Below, piece by piece: positions 42,820 through 51,575 of a DNA stretch of 63,965 bases. The DNA is from DASTPP01 sp035762175 (GTDB taxonomy: Bacteria; Myxococcota_A; Polyangia; Polyangiales; Polyangiaceae): contig DASTPP010000006.1 of the NCBI GenBank assembly GCA_035762175.1, positions 1 through 63,965 on the forward strand. Reading direction: 5' to 3'. The stretch's first letter is position 1, and each line of letters begins with the position of its first letter. The position numbers and the translations under genes are program-made. The notes below the pieces were generated by a model. The model was not told where the DNA came from, ran no database searches, and worked only from the letters and a program-made list of their open reading frames with translations.

Positions 42820-44313
42820 TCAGTGCGTCGGAAAGCCCGCGGCGCCGCCGCCGGGCGCCGGGCCCGGGCCGCCCTCGGCCGAGCGGTCGACGGCGTCGTC
42901 GCCGCCGACCAGCGGCTTGCCGGTGCCGCCCCAGAGCGGAAAGAGGATCTGAAAGCGCAGCTCGCGCTCGACGTCGGGGGCGGGCACGCGCTCGAGCCGG
43001 CGCGGCAGGTGTTCGCCGAGGCTCGACTCGGGGCGCAGCGAGCGCAGGCCGTAGGCGAAGGCGGGCGGCGCGTCGGGGGCGAGCTTGACCTCGACGACGA
43101 GGTCGGAGCCCGGCGAGCCCTCGGGCAGCCGGCCCGCCACGTCGCGGACGCCGGCGCGCAGGCTCTTCACGTACTCGCCGAGCGTGGCCGCGTCGACGGC
43201 GGCCTTGAGCTCGGCGTCGGAGGCGAAGACGATGATTTGCATCTCGCCCACGGGCCCCTCGGCCCGCTCGGCGCGCAGGCCCTCGGGGCGGTAGACCCGC
43301 CAGCCGGCGGGGGCCTCGAGGCGCTCGGCGAAGGGGCCCTGGTCGTCGCCCTGCGGCCACTCGACGACGAACGCGAGGCGGCCCGCGCCCCGCTCGAGGC
43401 GGTAGGGCCGGCCGGCGGCGAGCGCGGCCCGCAGCTCGTACCACGAGCGGTCGGTGAGCATCACGATGACGCCGTCTTCGAAGAGGCGCGTCTCGTCGGC
43501 CGGCTGCTCGGCGACGAAGGCGACGAAGCAGGCGCCGAAGCGCGTGCCGTCGCCGCCGGGCAGCGAGATGGCCTCGGGCTCGCTCTGCCCCGGCGACCAG
43601 ACGAGGCAGGCGGGCGCCTCGGCCCCGAGGCCCGGGAAGAGCGCGATCGGCCGGTCTTCGGGCATGGTCGGCACGCCCTGGGCGAGCGGCGCGGCGCACG
43701 GGGGCCGCAGGCGCAGCGTGGCGACGTCGCCCTCGACCGTCACCGACGCGTCGGGCAAGACCATGCCCCCGACCCGGTCGAGCACGCTCTCGAGCGCGCC
43801 GGCGACGGGCTGGCGCGAGCGCTCGGCCCAGGGCGGAAAGGGGAAGAAGCTCGTCGCCTTGCCGAGCCGCGAGAGCACGCGCAGCGGGCCGTAGCGGCGC
43901 GCGACGTCGAGCTCGCTGCCGAAGAGGGAGATGGCCGTGAGCGAGCCGGGCTTGACCGGCAGGCCCGCCAGGGGCGCGGCCGGCGCGTAGACGAGCCCGC
44001 GGAGCGAGGCGTTGCCGAGAAAGCCCCGCGGCCCGAACTCGCTGAGGCCGCCCCGGTCGATGGCCTTGCCGCCCTTGGCCGCGCGCGCGACGAACTCGAG
44101 CAGCCCGATGCCGTCGCCCGGCGGCCGCTCTTCGCCCGGCGCCCGCCGCAGCGTCAGCACCACCTCGCGCTGCCGGTACACCTCGAGCCCCTCGGTCAGG
44201 TACGACCAGCAAGGCACCCCCTCGCCCGTCGCCAGCCCGATGTCGTGAGCGTACAGCCGCGCCGTCACGGCGGTGTCGAGCCTGACGCGATCGAGCAGCC
44301 CGTTCGAGACCAT
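42820..44313 (-). CDS. hypothetical protein, 497 aa
   Basis: From ATG 44313 (MVSNGLLDRVRLDTAVTARL) the protein has a well-conserved-looking N-terminal domain (YAHDIGLATGEGVPCWSYLT, EGLEVYRQREVVLTLRR) and mixed alpha/beta sequence throughout (SRLGKATSFFPFPPWAERSR, ALFPGLGAEAPACLVWSPGQ, GWRVYRPEGLRAERAEGPVG, LRFQILFPLWGGTGKPL). A disordered Gly/Pro end follows. The first 120 residues recall the SUFU-like immunity/adaptor folds found in bacteria, but I cannot confirm this. No signal peptide. Single gene with its own terminator downstream. Confidence 0.7.
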   Translation of the reverse strand: MVSNGLLDRVRLDTAVTARLYAHDIGLATGEGVPCWSYLTEGLEVYRQREVVLTLRRAPGEERPPGDGIGLLEFVARAAKGGKAIDRGGLSEFGPRGFLGNASLRGLVYAPAAPLAGLPVKPGSLTAISLFGSELDVARRYGPLRVLSRLGKATSFFPFPPWAERSRQPVAGALESVLDRVGGMVLPDASVTVEGDVATLRLRPPCAAPLAQGVPTMPEDRPIALFPGLGAEAPACLVWSPGQSEPEAISLPGGDGTRFGACFVAFVAEQPADETRLFEDGVIVMLTDRSWYELRAALAAGRPYRLERGAGRLAFVVEWPQGDDQGPFAERLEAPAGWRVYRPEGLRAERAEGPVGEMQIIVFASDAELKAAVDAATLGEYVKSLRAGVRDVAGRLPEGSPGSDLVVEVKLAPDAPPAFAYGLRSLRPESSLGEHLPRRLERVPAPDVERELRFQILFPLWGGTGKPLVGGDDAVDRSAEGGPGPAPGGGAAGFPTH

Positions 44314-44531
44314 GCCCGATGCTACCACCGGGCCGGCGGCGCCCGCGCGAGAATGCGGCGGGCCGCCGCGCTCCCCCGACGGGCCGCCCGGGCGGGCCGC
44401 GGCCGGCGCGGCGAAGGCGGGCGGGCCGGCGGCGGCGCGGCGAAGGCGGCCGCGAGCGCGGCGAAGGCAGGCGCGAGCGCGGCGAAGGCGGCCGCGGGCG
44501 CGACGAGCGCGGGCGCGCCCGGGCGGCGGCC

Positions 44532-46457
44532 TCAGCCCGCGCCGAGCGCGGCGAGCTCGGCCTCGAGGCGCTCCCACTCGGCGGTGCGGGCCTCGACGAG
44601 GGCGGCGAGCTCTTTGTCTTCGGCCTCGAGCGCGGCGAGGCGCTCGGGCGGCGTCTCTTCGAAGAAGCCGGGGGTGCAGTAAAGCTCTTGGATGGCCTTG
44701 CGCCTCGCCTCGGCGCCGTCGATCTCTTCGAGCACCCGGTCGCGCTGGGCGGGCAGGGCCTTCAGGCGGTTGTTGCGCCGCTTCTGCTCCTCCCACGAGG
44801 CCTCGGCGGGGGTGGCGACGTCTTTGGCGGCCCGCTCGCGCTTGGCCTTGAGCACGACGGCGTCGGCGTCGAGGTGGTCGTCGCCGCAGCGCTCGAGGTA
44901 CTCGTTGTACGTCCCGGGGAAGTCGCGCGGGCCCTTCGGCGTGACCTCGAGCACGCGCGTGGCGAGCTCGGAGACGAACCAGCGGTCGTGCGAGACGAAG
45001 ATGACCGTGCCCTCGAAGGCCTTCAGGGCCTCGACGAGGGCGTGAATGGCCTCGAGGTCGAGGTGGTTGGTGGGCTCGTCGAGCACGAGCACGTTGGGCT
45101 GCTCGACGATGATGCGGGCGAAGATGAGGCGCGCGGCCTCGCCGCCCGAGAGCGAGGTGACGCTCTTGTTGACGTCCTCGCCCGAGAAGAGGGCGCGCCC
45201 GAGCTGGCCGCGGACGAAGCTCGTGCCCTCGAGCGGGCAGGCGTCCCAGAGGAACGAGAGGGGCGTCTGCGCCGGGTCGGTGAGCAGCTCGCGGTGGTCC
45301 TGGGCGAAGTAGCCGACGCGGGCCTCGTGGCCCCAGGCCACCTTGCCCGCGTCGGCGGCGAGGCGGCCGGTGACGATCTTGAGCAGGGTCGACTTGCCGA
45401 GGCCGTTCGGGCCGATGACGGCGACCTTCTCGCCGCGCCGCACCGCGAGCGAGACGTCGCGCAGCACGCGCTTCTCGCCGTACGACTTGCCGACGCCCTC
45501 GACCGCGAGCACGTCGCGCCCGCTCGGCCGCGCCGGCGTGAAGCGAAAGTGCGGGGCCCGGCGCGAGGTGTCGGCGAGCTCTTCGACCTCGATCTTCTCG
45601 ATCTGCTTGAGCCGGCTCTGGGCCTGCCGGGCCTTGGTGGCCTTGGCGCCGAAGCGCTCGACGAAGGCGCGCTTGTCGGCGATGATCTTCTCGGCCCGGG
45701 CGATCTCGGCCTCTTTGCGGGCGCGCGTCGCGACCTTCTCTTTGACGAAGGCCTCGTAGTTGCCGACGTAGAGCGTGATGGTCTCGTAGTCGACGTCGAG
45801 GATGTGCGTCGCCACGTTGTCGAGGAAGCGCTGGTCGTGCGACACGATGATCGCGCACCCCTTGTACCCCGCGAGGAACTTCTCGAGCCACCGGATCGAC
45901 AAGATGTCGAGGTGGTTGGTCGGCTCGTCGAGCAGGAGCAGGTCGGGCCCGCCGAGCAGCACCTGCGCGAGCAGCATGCGCAGCTTGAAGCCGCCCGAGA
46001 GGGTCGCCAGCGGCCGGCGGTGCGCCTCGACGGGGATGCCGAGCCCCTCGAGCACCGCGCTCGCCCGCGCCTCGAGCGTGTAGCCGTCGTGCGAGGCGAT
46101 GAGCTCTTCGAGCTCGGCGATGCGCGTCGGGTCGCCGGGGCCGCCGGAGGTGAGGCGGCGCTGCTCCTCGAGCGCGTCCCACACCGCGCGGTCGCCCATC
46201 ATGGCGACGTCGATGATGAGGCGCTCGTCGTCGAGGAAGCGGTCTTGCCGCAGGACGCCGAGGCGCACCCGCTTGGGGATGTTGACGCTGCCCTCGGTCG
46301 GCGGCTCGTCGCCGCTGAGCACGCGCAGGCAGGTGGTCTTGCCCGAGCCGTTGGCGCCGACGAGGCCGTAGCGCGAGCCGGCGTTCAGTTGCAGCGACAC
46401 GCCCTCGAAGAGCGTGCGATCGCCGAACGATTTGCCGAGATTGGTCGTGCTGATCAT
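44532..46457 (-). CDS. ABC-F family ATPase (YbiT/EttA-like)
   Basis: ABC-F proteins bind the ribosomal E site and regulate translation or protect against antibiotics. This 641-residue protein has two ABC domains: Walker A GLVGANGSGKTTCLR near 38 and GPNGLGKSTLLK near 355, signatures LATLSGGFKLRMLLAQ and TSLSGGEAARLIFAR, and DEPTNHLDI/DEPTNHLDL twice. The P-site-type linker lies between (KEAEIARAEKIIADKRAFVE). The C-terminal ~110 residues are a coiled coil (EEQKRRNNRLKALPAQRDRV). MISTTNLGKSFGDRTLFEGV and IPKRVRLGVLRQD place it nearest YbiT. The start is ATG 46457. A terminator-like hairpin sits only 15-40 bases upstream, within the leader. Confidence 0.92.
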   Translation of the reverse strand: MISTTNLGKSFGDRTLFEGVSLQLNAGSRYGLVGANGSGKTTCLRVLSGDEPPTEGSVNIPKRVRLGVLRQDRFLDDERLIIDVAMMGDRAVWDALEEQRRLTSGGPGDPTRIAELEELIASHDGYTLEARASAVLEGLGIPVEAHRRPLATLSGGFKLRMLLAQVLLGGPDLLLLDEPTNHLDILSIRWLEKFLAGYKGCAIIVSHDQRFLDNVATHILDVDYETITLYVGNYEAFVKEKVATRARKEAEIARAEKIIADKRAFVERFGAKATKARQAQSRLKQIEKIEVEELADTSRRAPHFRFTPARPSGRDVLAVEGVGKSYGEKRVLRDVSLAVRRGEKVAVIGPNGLGKSTLLKIVTGRLAADAGKVAWGHEARVGYFAQDHRELLTDPAQTPLSFLWDACPLEGTSFVRGQLGRALFSGEDVNKSVTSLSGGEAARLIFARIIVEQPNVLVLDEPTNHLDLEAIHALVEALKAFEGTVIFVSHDRWFVSELATRVLEVTPKGPRDFPGTYNEYLERCGDDHLDADAVVLKAKRERAAKDVATPAEASWEEQKRRNNRLKALPAQRDRVLEEIDGAEARRKAIQELYCTPGFFEETPPERLAALEAEDKELAALVEARTAEWERLEAELAALGAG

Positions 46458-46471
46458 CGGAAGTAACCCGC

Positions 46472-46498
46472 CCTGAAAAAGGCCCCGGCGGCCGGGGC
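46472..46498 (-). terminator. terminator-like hairpin in the ABC-F leader
   Basis: On the minus strand GCCCCGGC-c-GCCGGGGC is followed directly by CTTTTTC, an almost perfect intrinsic terminator, and the ABC-F ATG comes 15 bases later. No minus-strand gene lies upstream (46499-46800 shows none), so the hairpin can only act on the leader of the ABC-F gene, as an attenuator. Leader attenuation is known for antibiotic-resistance ABC-F genes. Confidence 0.55.
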
Positions 46499-46800
46499 GC
46501 GAGCGCAAGGTAGCACTACGCGGGCGCCCCGTGGCAAGCCGCCCCCGCCCCCGCCTCGCGCCCGCGGCGGCGGGCTCAACCCATTGAAATTACGCAGCTT
46601 CCCGGGCGCCCCGCGGCGCGGGGCGCCTCGCCCTCCCGGGCCCGCGGGGCGCGCACGCCCCCGGCCCCGCGGGGGACCCGCGCCACGGGCCCCCGCCCCC
46701 GCCGCCCGTCGCAGCCCGAGCGGGGCCGTAGGGGCCGCGCTCGCGGCCGCGGCGGCGCCTCGACGCCGGGCGGCGTCGGCCCTAAAGGCGGGCGGCCCCG

Positions 46801-48213
46801 ATGGCCGGCCCCGACGCGAGAGAGGTGCGCGCGCTCGCAGGCGCGTACGCGCTGTACTTCGGCGCCGCGGGCGTCACCCTGCCCTTCCTGCCCGCGCACT
46901 TCGCGTCGCTCGGCCTCGAGCCTTCGCGCATCGGCCTGCTGCTCGCGCTCGGCCCCGGGCTCTCGCTGCTCGCGCCCTCGCGCTGGGGCCGCCGCGCCGA
47001 CCGCAGCGGGCGGCCCGACCTCGCGCTGCGGGCGGTCACCCTCGGCGCCGCGCTCTGCTTCGCGGGGCTGCTGCCGGCGCGCTCGTTCCCCGCCGTGCTC
47101 GTCGCGATGCTGGGCTACGGGCTCTTCGCGACCAGCGTCATTCCGCTGCTCGACGCGCTGACGGTCGAGTGCGTGCGGCGCAGCGGCGGCAGCTTCGGCC
47201 GCGTCCGCCTGGCGGGCTCGCTCGCCTTCGCCGCCTCGGCCGCCCTGTTTGGCCGCTTCGGCGGGCCCGGGCGAGAGGCCGTCGTCGCCCCGCTCGCCGC
47301 GCTCGCCGCCCTCGCCGCCTGGGTCGCGCTCGTCGTGCCGGCGCCGCGGGCCTGGGCGAAGGCCGCGGCGACGCCGCAAGAGAGGGGCCCGGGCGAGGCG
47401 ACGGCACCCCCCGCGGCGCCGCCGGCGTCGGCCGAGGCCTCGCGCGGGCGCCTGGTGCCGCTGCTCGCGCCCTTCCTCGGGGCGTGCGTCTTGCACTGGG
47501 TGTCGCTCACGCCCTTTCACGGCAGCTTCGCGCTGCACGTCACCGCGCTCGGCCTTCCGCTCGAGGTGGTGGGGGCCTGCTCGTCGCTCGGGGTGCTCGC
47601 CGAGGTGGCCGTCATGGCCGGTTCGGCGACGCTGCTCGCGCGGCTGGGCCCGGTGAACGTGCTGCGCCTCGCCTTCGCCGCCACCGTGGCGCGCTGGGGC
47701 CTGATGGCCGTCGTGCGCGGCGCGCCCGCCCTGCTCGCCGTCTCGCTCTTGCACGGGCTGACCTTCGGCGCCTTCTACGTCGCGGCCGTCGCGTATGTCT
47801 CCGAGCGCGTGCCGCCCGAGCACCGGGCGTCGGGGCAGGCGCTCTTCGCGGCGGCGACCTTCGGCATCGGCGGCATCGTCGGCTACGCGCTCTCGGGCGT
47901 CGGGTTTCAGGCGCTGGGGGGGCCGAGGCTCTTCGCGGCCGCCGCGATCGTCGAGCTCGGGGCGCTGGCGCTCAGCGCCAGGCTCATCGAGCTGCGGCCG
48001 AGGGGCGGCGACGATTCTTTGTTAACGGTCGGGCCAGGGCCCACAGAGGCGCGCGGCCGCGCGGCCGCCCGCGACGCACCGGGCCCCCGCGCCGGGCGCC
48101 CGCGGCGGCAGATTTACATCTCAATACGTAACTTTAACGCCCGAGATCATCTCAATAAGCATTCTGTGCTCGCCGGCAATCTGCCGCGAGGTATGCTGAA
48201 AGGTAGGGGCTAA
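46801..48213 (+). CDS. MFS transporter, HcaT-like
   Basis: A 12-helix major facilitator protein, with helix 1 ALYFGAAGVTLPFLPAHFAS, the loop 2-3 basic motif GRRADRSGRPDLALRAVTLG, VRLAGSLAFAASAALFGRFG, and second half LLAPFLGACVLHWVSLTPFH, LHGLTFGAFYVAAVAYVSER, GQALFAAATFGIGGIVGYAL. Sequence style is that of the MFS_1-like/HcaT group (3-phenylpropionate or nucleoside uptake in others), but the substrate is not predictable. The last ~60 residues extend beyond the membrane part through the promoter-like region of the next gene to TAA 48213; the functional end may be nearer 48010. ATG 46801 has no clear ribosome site. Confidence 0.85.
   Translation: MAGPDAREVRALAGAYALYFGAAGVTLPFLPAHFASLGLEPSRIGLLLALGPGLSLLAPSRWGRRADRSGRPDLALRAVTLGAALCFAGLLPARSFPAVLVAMLGYGLFATSVIPLLDALTVECVRRSGGSFGRVRLAGSLAFAASAALFGRFGGPGREAVVAPLAALAALAAWVALVVPAPRAWAKAAATPQERGPGEATAPPAAPPASAEASRGRLVPLLAPFLGACVLHWVSLTPFHGSFALHVTALGLPLEVVGACSSLGVLAEVAVMAGSATLLARLGPVNVLRLAFAATVARWGLMAVVRGAPALLAVSLLHGLTFGAFYVAAVAYVSERVPPEHRASGQALFAAATFGIGGIVGYALSGVGFQALGGPRLFAAAAIVELGALALSARLIELRPRGGDDSLLTVGPGPTEARGRAAARDAPGPRAGRPRRQIYISIRNFNARDHLNKHSVLAGNLPRGMLKGRG
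48117..48157. promoter_or_regulatory. direct repeats in AT-rich patch upstream of second MFS gene
   Basis: CATCTCAATA occurs at 48117-48126 and 48148-48157, 31 bp apart (three turns), in one of the few AT-rich patches of the region and 75-115 bp before ATG 48230. It is a likely regulator-binding pair at the promoter of the transporter gene, although it lies inside the 3' end of the preceding open frame. Confidence 0.45.
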
Positions 48214-48229
48214 CGGGCGGAGCAAATCG

Positions 48230-49684
48230 ATGCACGAGACGAAAGGCGAAGGTAGCATCGGCGAGTTGATCGACGGCCGGGGCATGTCGGCCTTGCAGTG
48301 GCGCGTGGCGGCGCTCTGCTTCGCGGTCACGCTGCTCGACGGCTTCGACGTGCAGGCGATGGCCTTCGTCGCGCCGGCGGTGGCGGCCTCGTGGGGGGTG
48401 GGGGTCAAGGCGCTCGCGCCGGTGCTCTCGGCGAGCCTCGTCGGGCTCTTCGTCGGCTCGCTGGTGGGCGGGCCCGCCGGCGACCGCTACGGGCGCAAGC
48501 GCGCGATGCTGGCCTCGTTCGCGCTGGTGGGCGCGGCGACGCTCGGGGGCGCGACGGCGACGTCGATGGGCCAGCTCTTCGCCTGGCGGCTGCTGGCGGG
48601 CGTGGGCCTGGGCGGCTCCATCCCGAACGCGCTGACGCTGACGGCCGAGTACGTGCCGGCGCGGCTGCGCGCGATGGTCTTGACGCTGATGCTGAGCGGC
48701 ATCCCCGTCGGCGCGGCGCTGGGCGGCGGCGTCGCCGCGCGGCTCGTGCCGAGCGCGGGCTGGCCGGCGGTGTTCGTGGTCGGGGGCGCGACGCCGCTGG
48801 CCCTCGCGGCCGCGCTCGCCTGGGCGCTGCCCGAGTCGCTGCAGTTTCTGGCCTTGCAGGGCGCCGAGGCGCCGGCGCTGCGCCGCCTGCTCGAGCGCCT
48901 CGCCCCGGGCGCCCCTCCCCTCGAAGCGCTGCCCGCCCCCCCGCCCTCGGCGCGAGCGGCCGAGCTCTCGCGGGGGGGGCCCTCGGCCCGCGAGCTTCTG
49001 CTCTCGTCGGCGCGCAGCTTGTTGCGGGGCGGGCGCGCCCGCTCGACGCTCGCGCTCTGGCTGGTCTTCTTCTGCAACCTGTTCACCGTTTACCTCCTCT
49101 TGAGCTGGATCCCGGTCGCCATGACGCGCGCCGGCCAGCCGCAGGCGGCGGCCATTCGCACCGCGGTGGCCTTCAACCTGGGCGGCGTGCCGGGCGGGCT
49201 CCTGCTCGCGGCGCTCATCGACCGCTACCGCTTCGACCCGCAGCGCGTGCTGGCGGTGGCCTTCGGGGCGGTCGCGGCGCTGGCCGTCGCCGCCTCGTCC
49301 GTCGACCCGACCTCGGGCGCCTTCTTCGCGGTGACGACCCTGCTCGGCGCCGGCGTCATGGGCGGGCAGCTCGGGCTGAGCGCGCTCGCGGCCGACGTTT
49401 ACCCGACCTCGATTCGCTCGACGGGCATCGGCTGGGCGATCGGCGTCGGCCGCTTCGGCGCCATCGTGAGCCCGCTGGTGGGCGGCTACGTTCTCGCCCG
49501 CTCCGAGCACGCCGCGTCGCTCTTCTCGCTCGCCGCGCTGCCCGCCGGCGTCGCCTGCGCGGGCGTGCTCTTCCTGGCACGGGCGCGCGCCGCCCGCGCC
49601 GGAGCGCCGGCCGAGGCCGACGGCGCCGCGGAGGCGCGCGGCGAGGCGCCCCCGGCGAGCACGAAGCCCGCCTTCGAGGCCTGA
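48230..49684 (+). CDS. MFS transporter of the aromatic acid:H+ symporter (AAHS) type
   Basis: A 484-residue MFS protein with the AAHS hallmark in helix 1, FAVTLLDGFDVQAMAFVAPA. The loop 2-3 motif is GGPAGDRYGRKRAML, helix 4 is RLLAGVGLGGSIPNALTLTA, and helix 11 is PTSIRSTGIGWAIGVGRFGA. The family (PcaK, BenK, MhpT) imports benzoate-like aromatic acids with protons, using the Asp in DGFD. Here the long cytosolic loop between helices 6 and 7 is Pro/Ala-rich. ATG 48230. The upstream AT-rich patch with direct repeats suggests regulation independent of the first transporter. No aromatic-degradation genes are nearby. Confidence 0.88.
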   Translation: MHETKGEGSIGELIDGRGMSALQWRVAALCFAVTLLDGFDVQAMAFVAPAVAASWGVGVKALAPVLSASLVGLFVGSLVGGPAGDRYGRKRAMLASFALVGAATLGGATATSMGQLFAWRLLAGVGLGGSIPNALTLTAEYVPARLRAMVLTLMLSGIPVGAALGGGVAARLVPSAGWPAVFVVGGATPLALAAALAWALPESLQFLALQGAEAPALRRLLERLAPGAPPLEALPAPPPSARAAELSRGGPSARELLLSSARSLLRGGRARSTLALWLVFFCNLFTVYLLLSWIPVAMTRAGQPQAAAIRTAVAFNLGGVPGGLLLAALIDRYRFDPQRVLAVAFGAVAALAVAASSVDPTSGAFFAVTTLLGAGVMGGQLGLSALAADVYPTSIRSTGIGWAIGVGRFGAIVSPLVGGYVLARSEHAASLFSLAALPAGVACAGVLFLARARAARAGAPAEADGAAEARGEAPPASTKPAFEA

Positions 49685-49751
49685 GGCGCCCTGGCCGAGG
49701 CGCGTTTCGAAACACCGCGCCGGCCGCCCCCGACCTGCGCCGGGGGGGCGC

Positions 49752-51323
<1,572 letters not shown>

Positions 51324-51575
51324 CGGGTTCTACCTTCGGTTGAGGGGTACGCCGCCCGACGCTGCGTGGGCGGCCGGCCGCGTATAGCGTAACCGGCCGC
51401 CCGCCGCCCGCCTCAAGGATGGGGCCCCGCTCCCGAACGGCCGCGTCCGAGCCTACCGCCGAGGCTTTCGGCCGCCCCGCCCTGCCGCGCGACGCGAGCG
51501 CCAGGCCCCGAGACCGCTCGGCGCGGCCCGAGTTCGAAGCGTTCGACCGCCCCGAGCCCGCCAGCGCCCCCGCGC

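Noticed and set aside
46457..46508. Longer ABC-F protein or leader peptide starting at TTG 46508
   Set aside because: The frame is open, but the family starts at MISTTNLGKSFG and the extra codons fall on the terminator hairpin.
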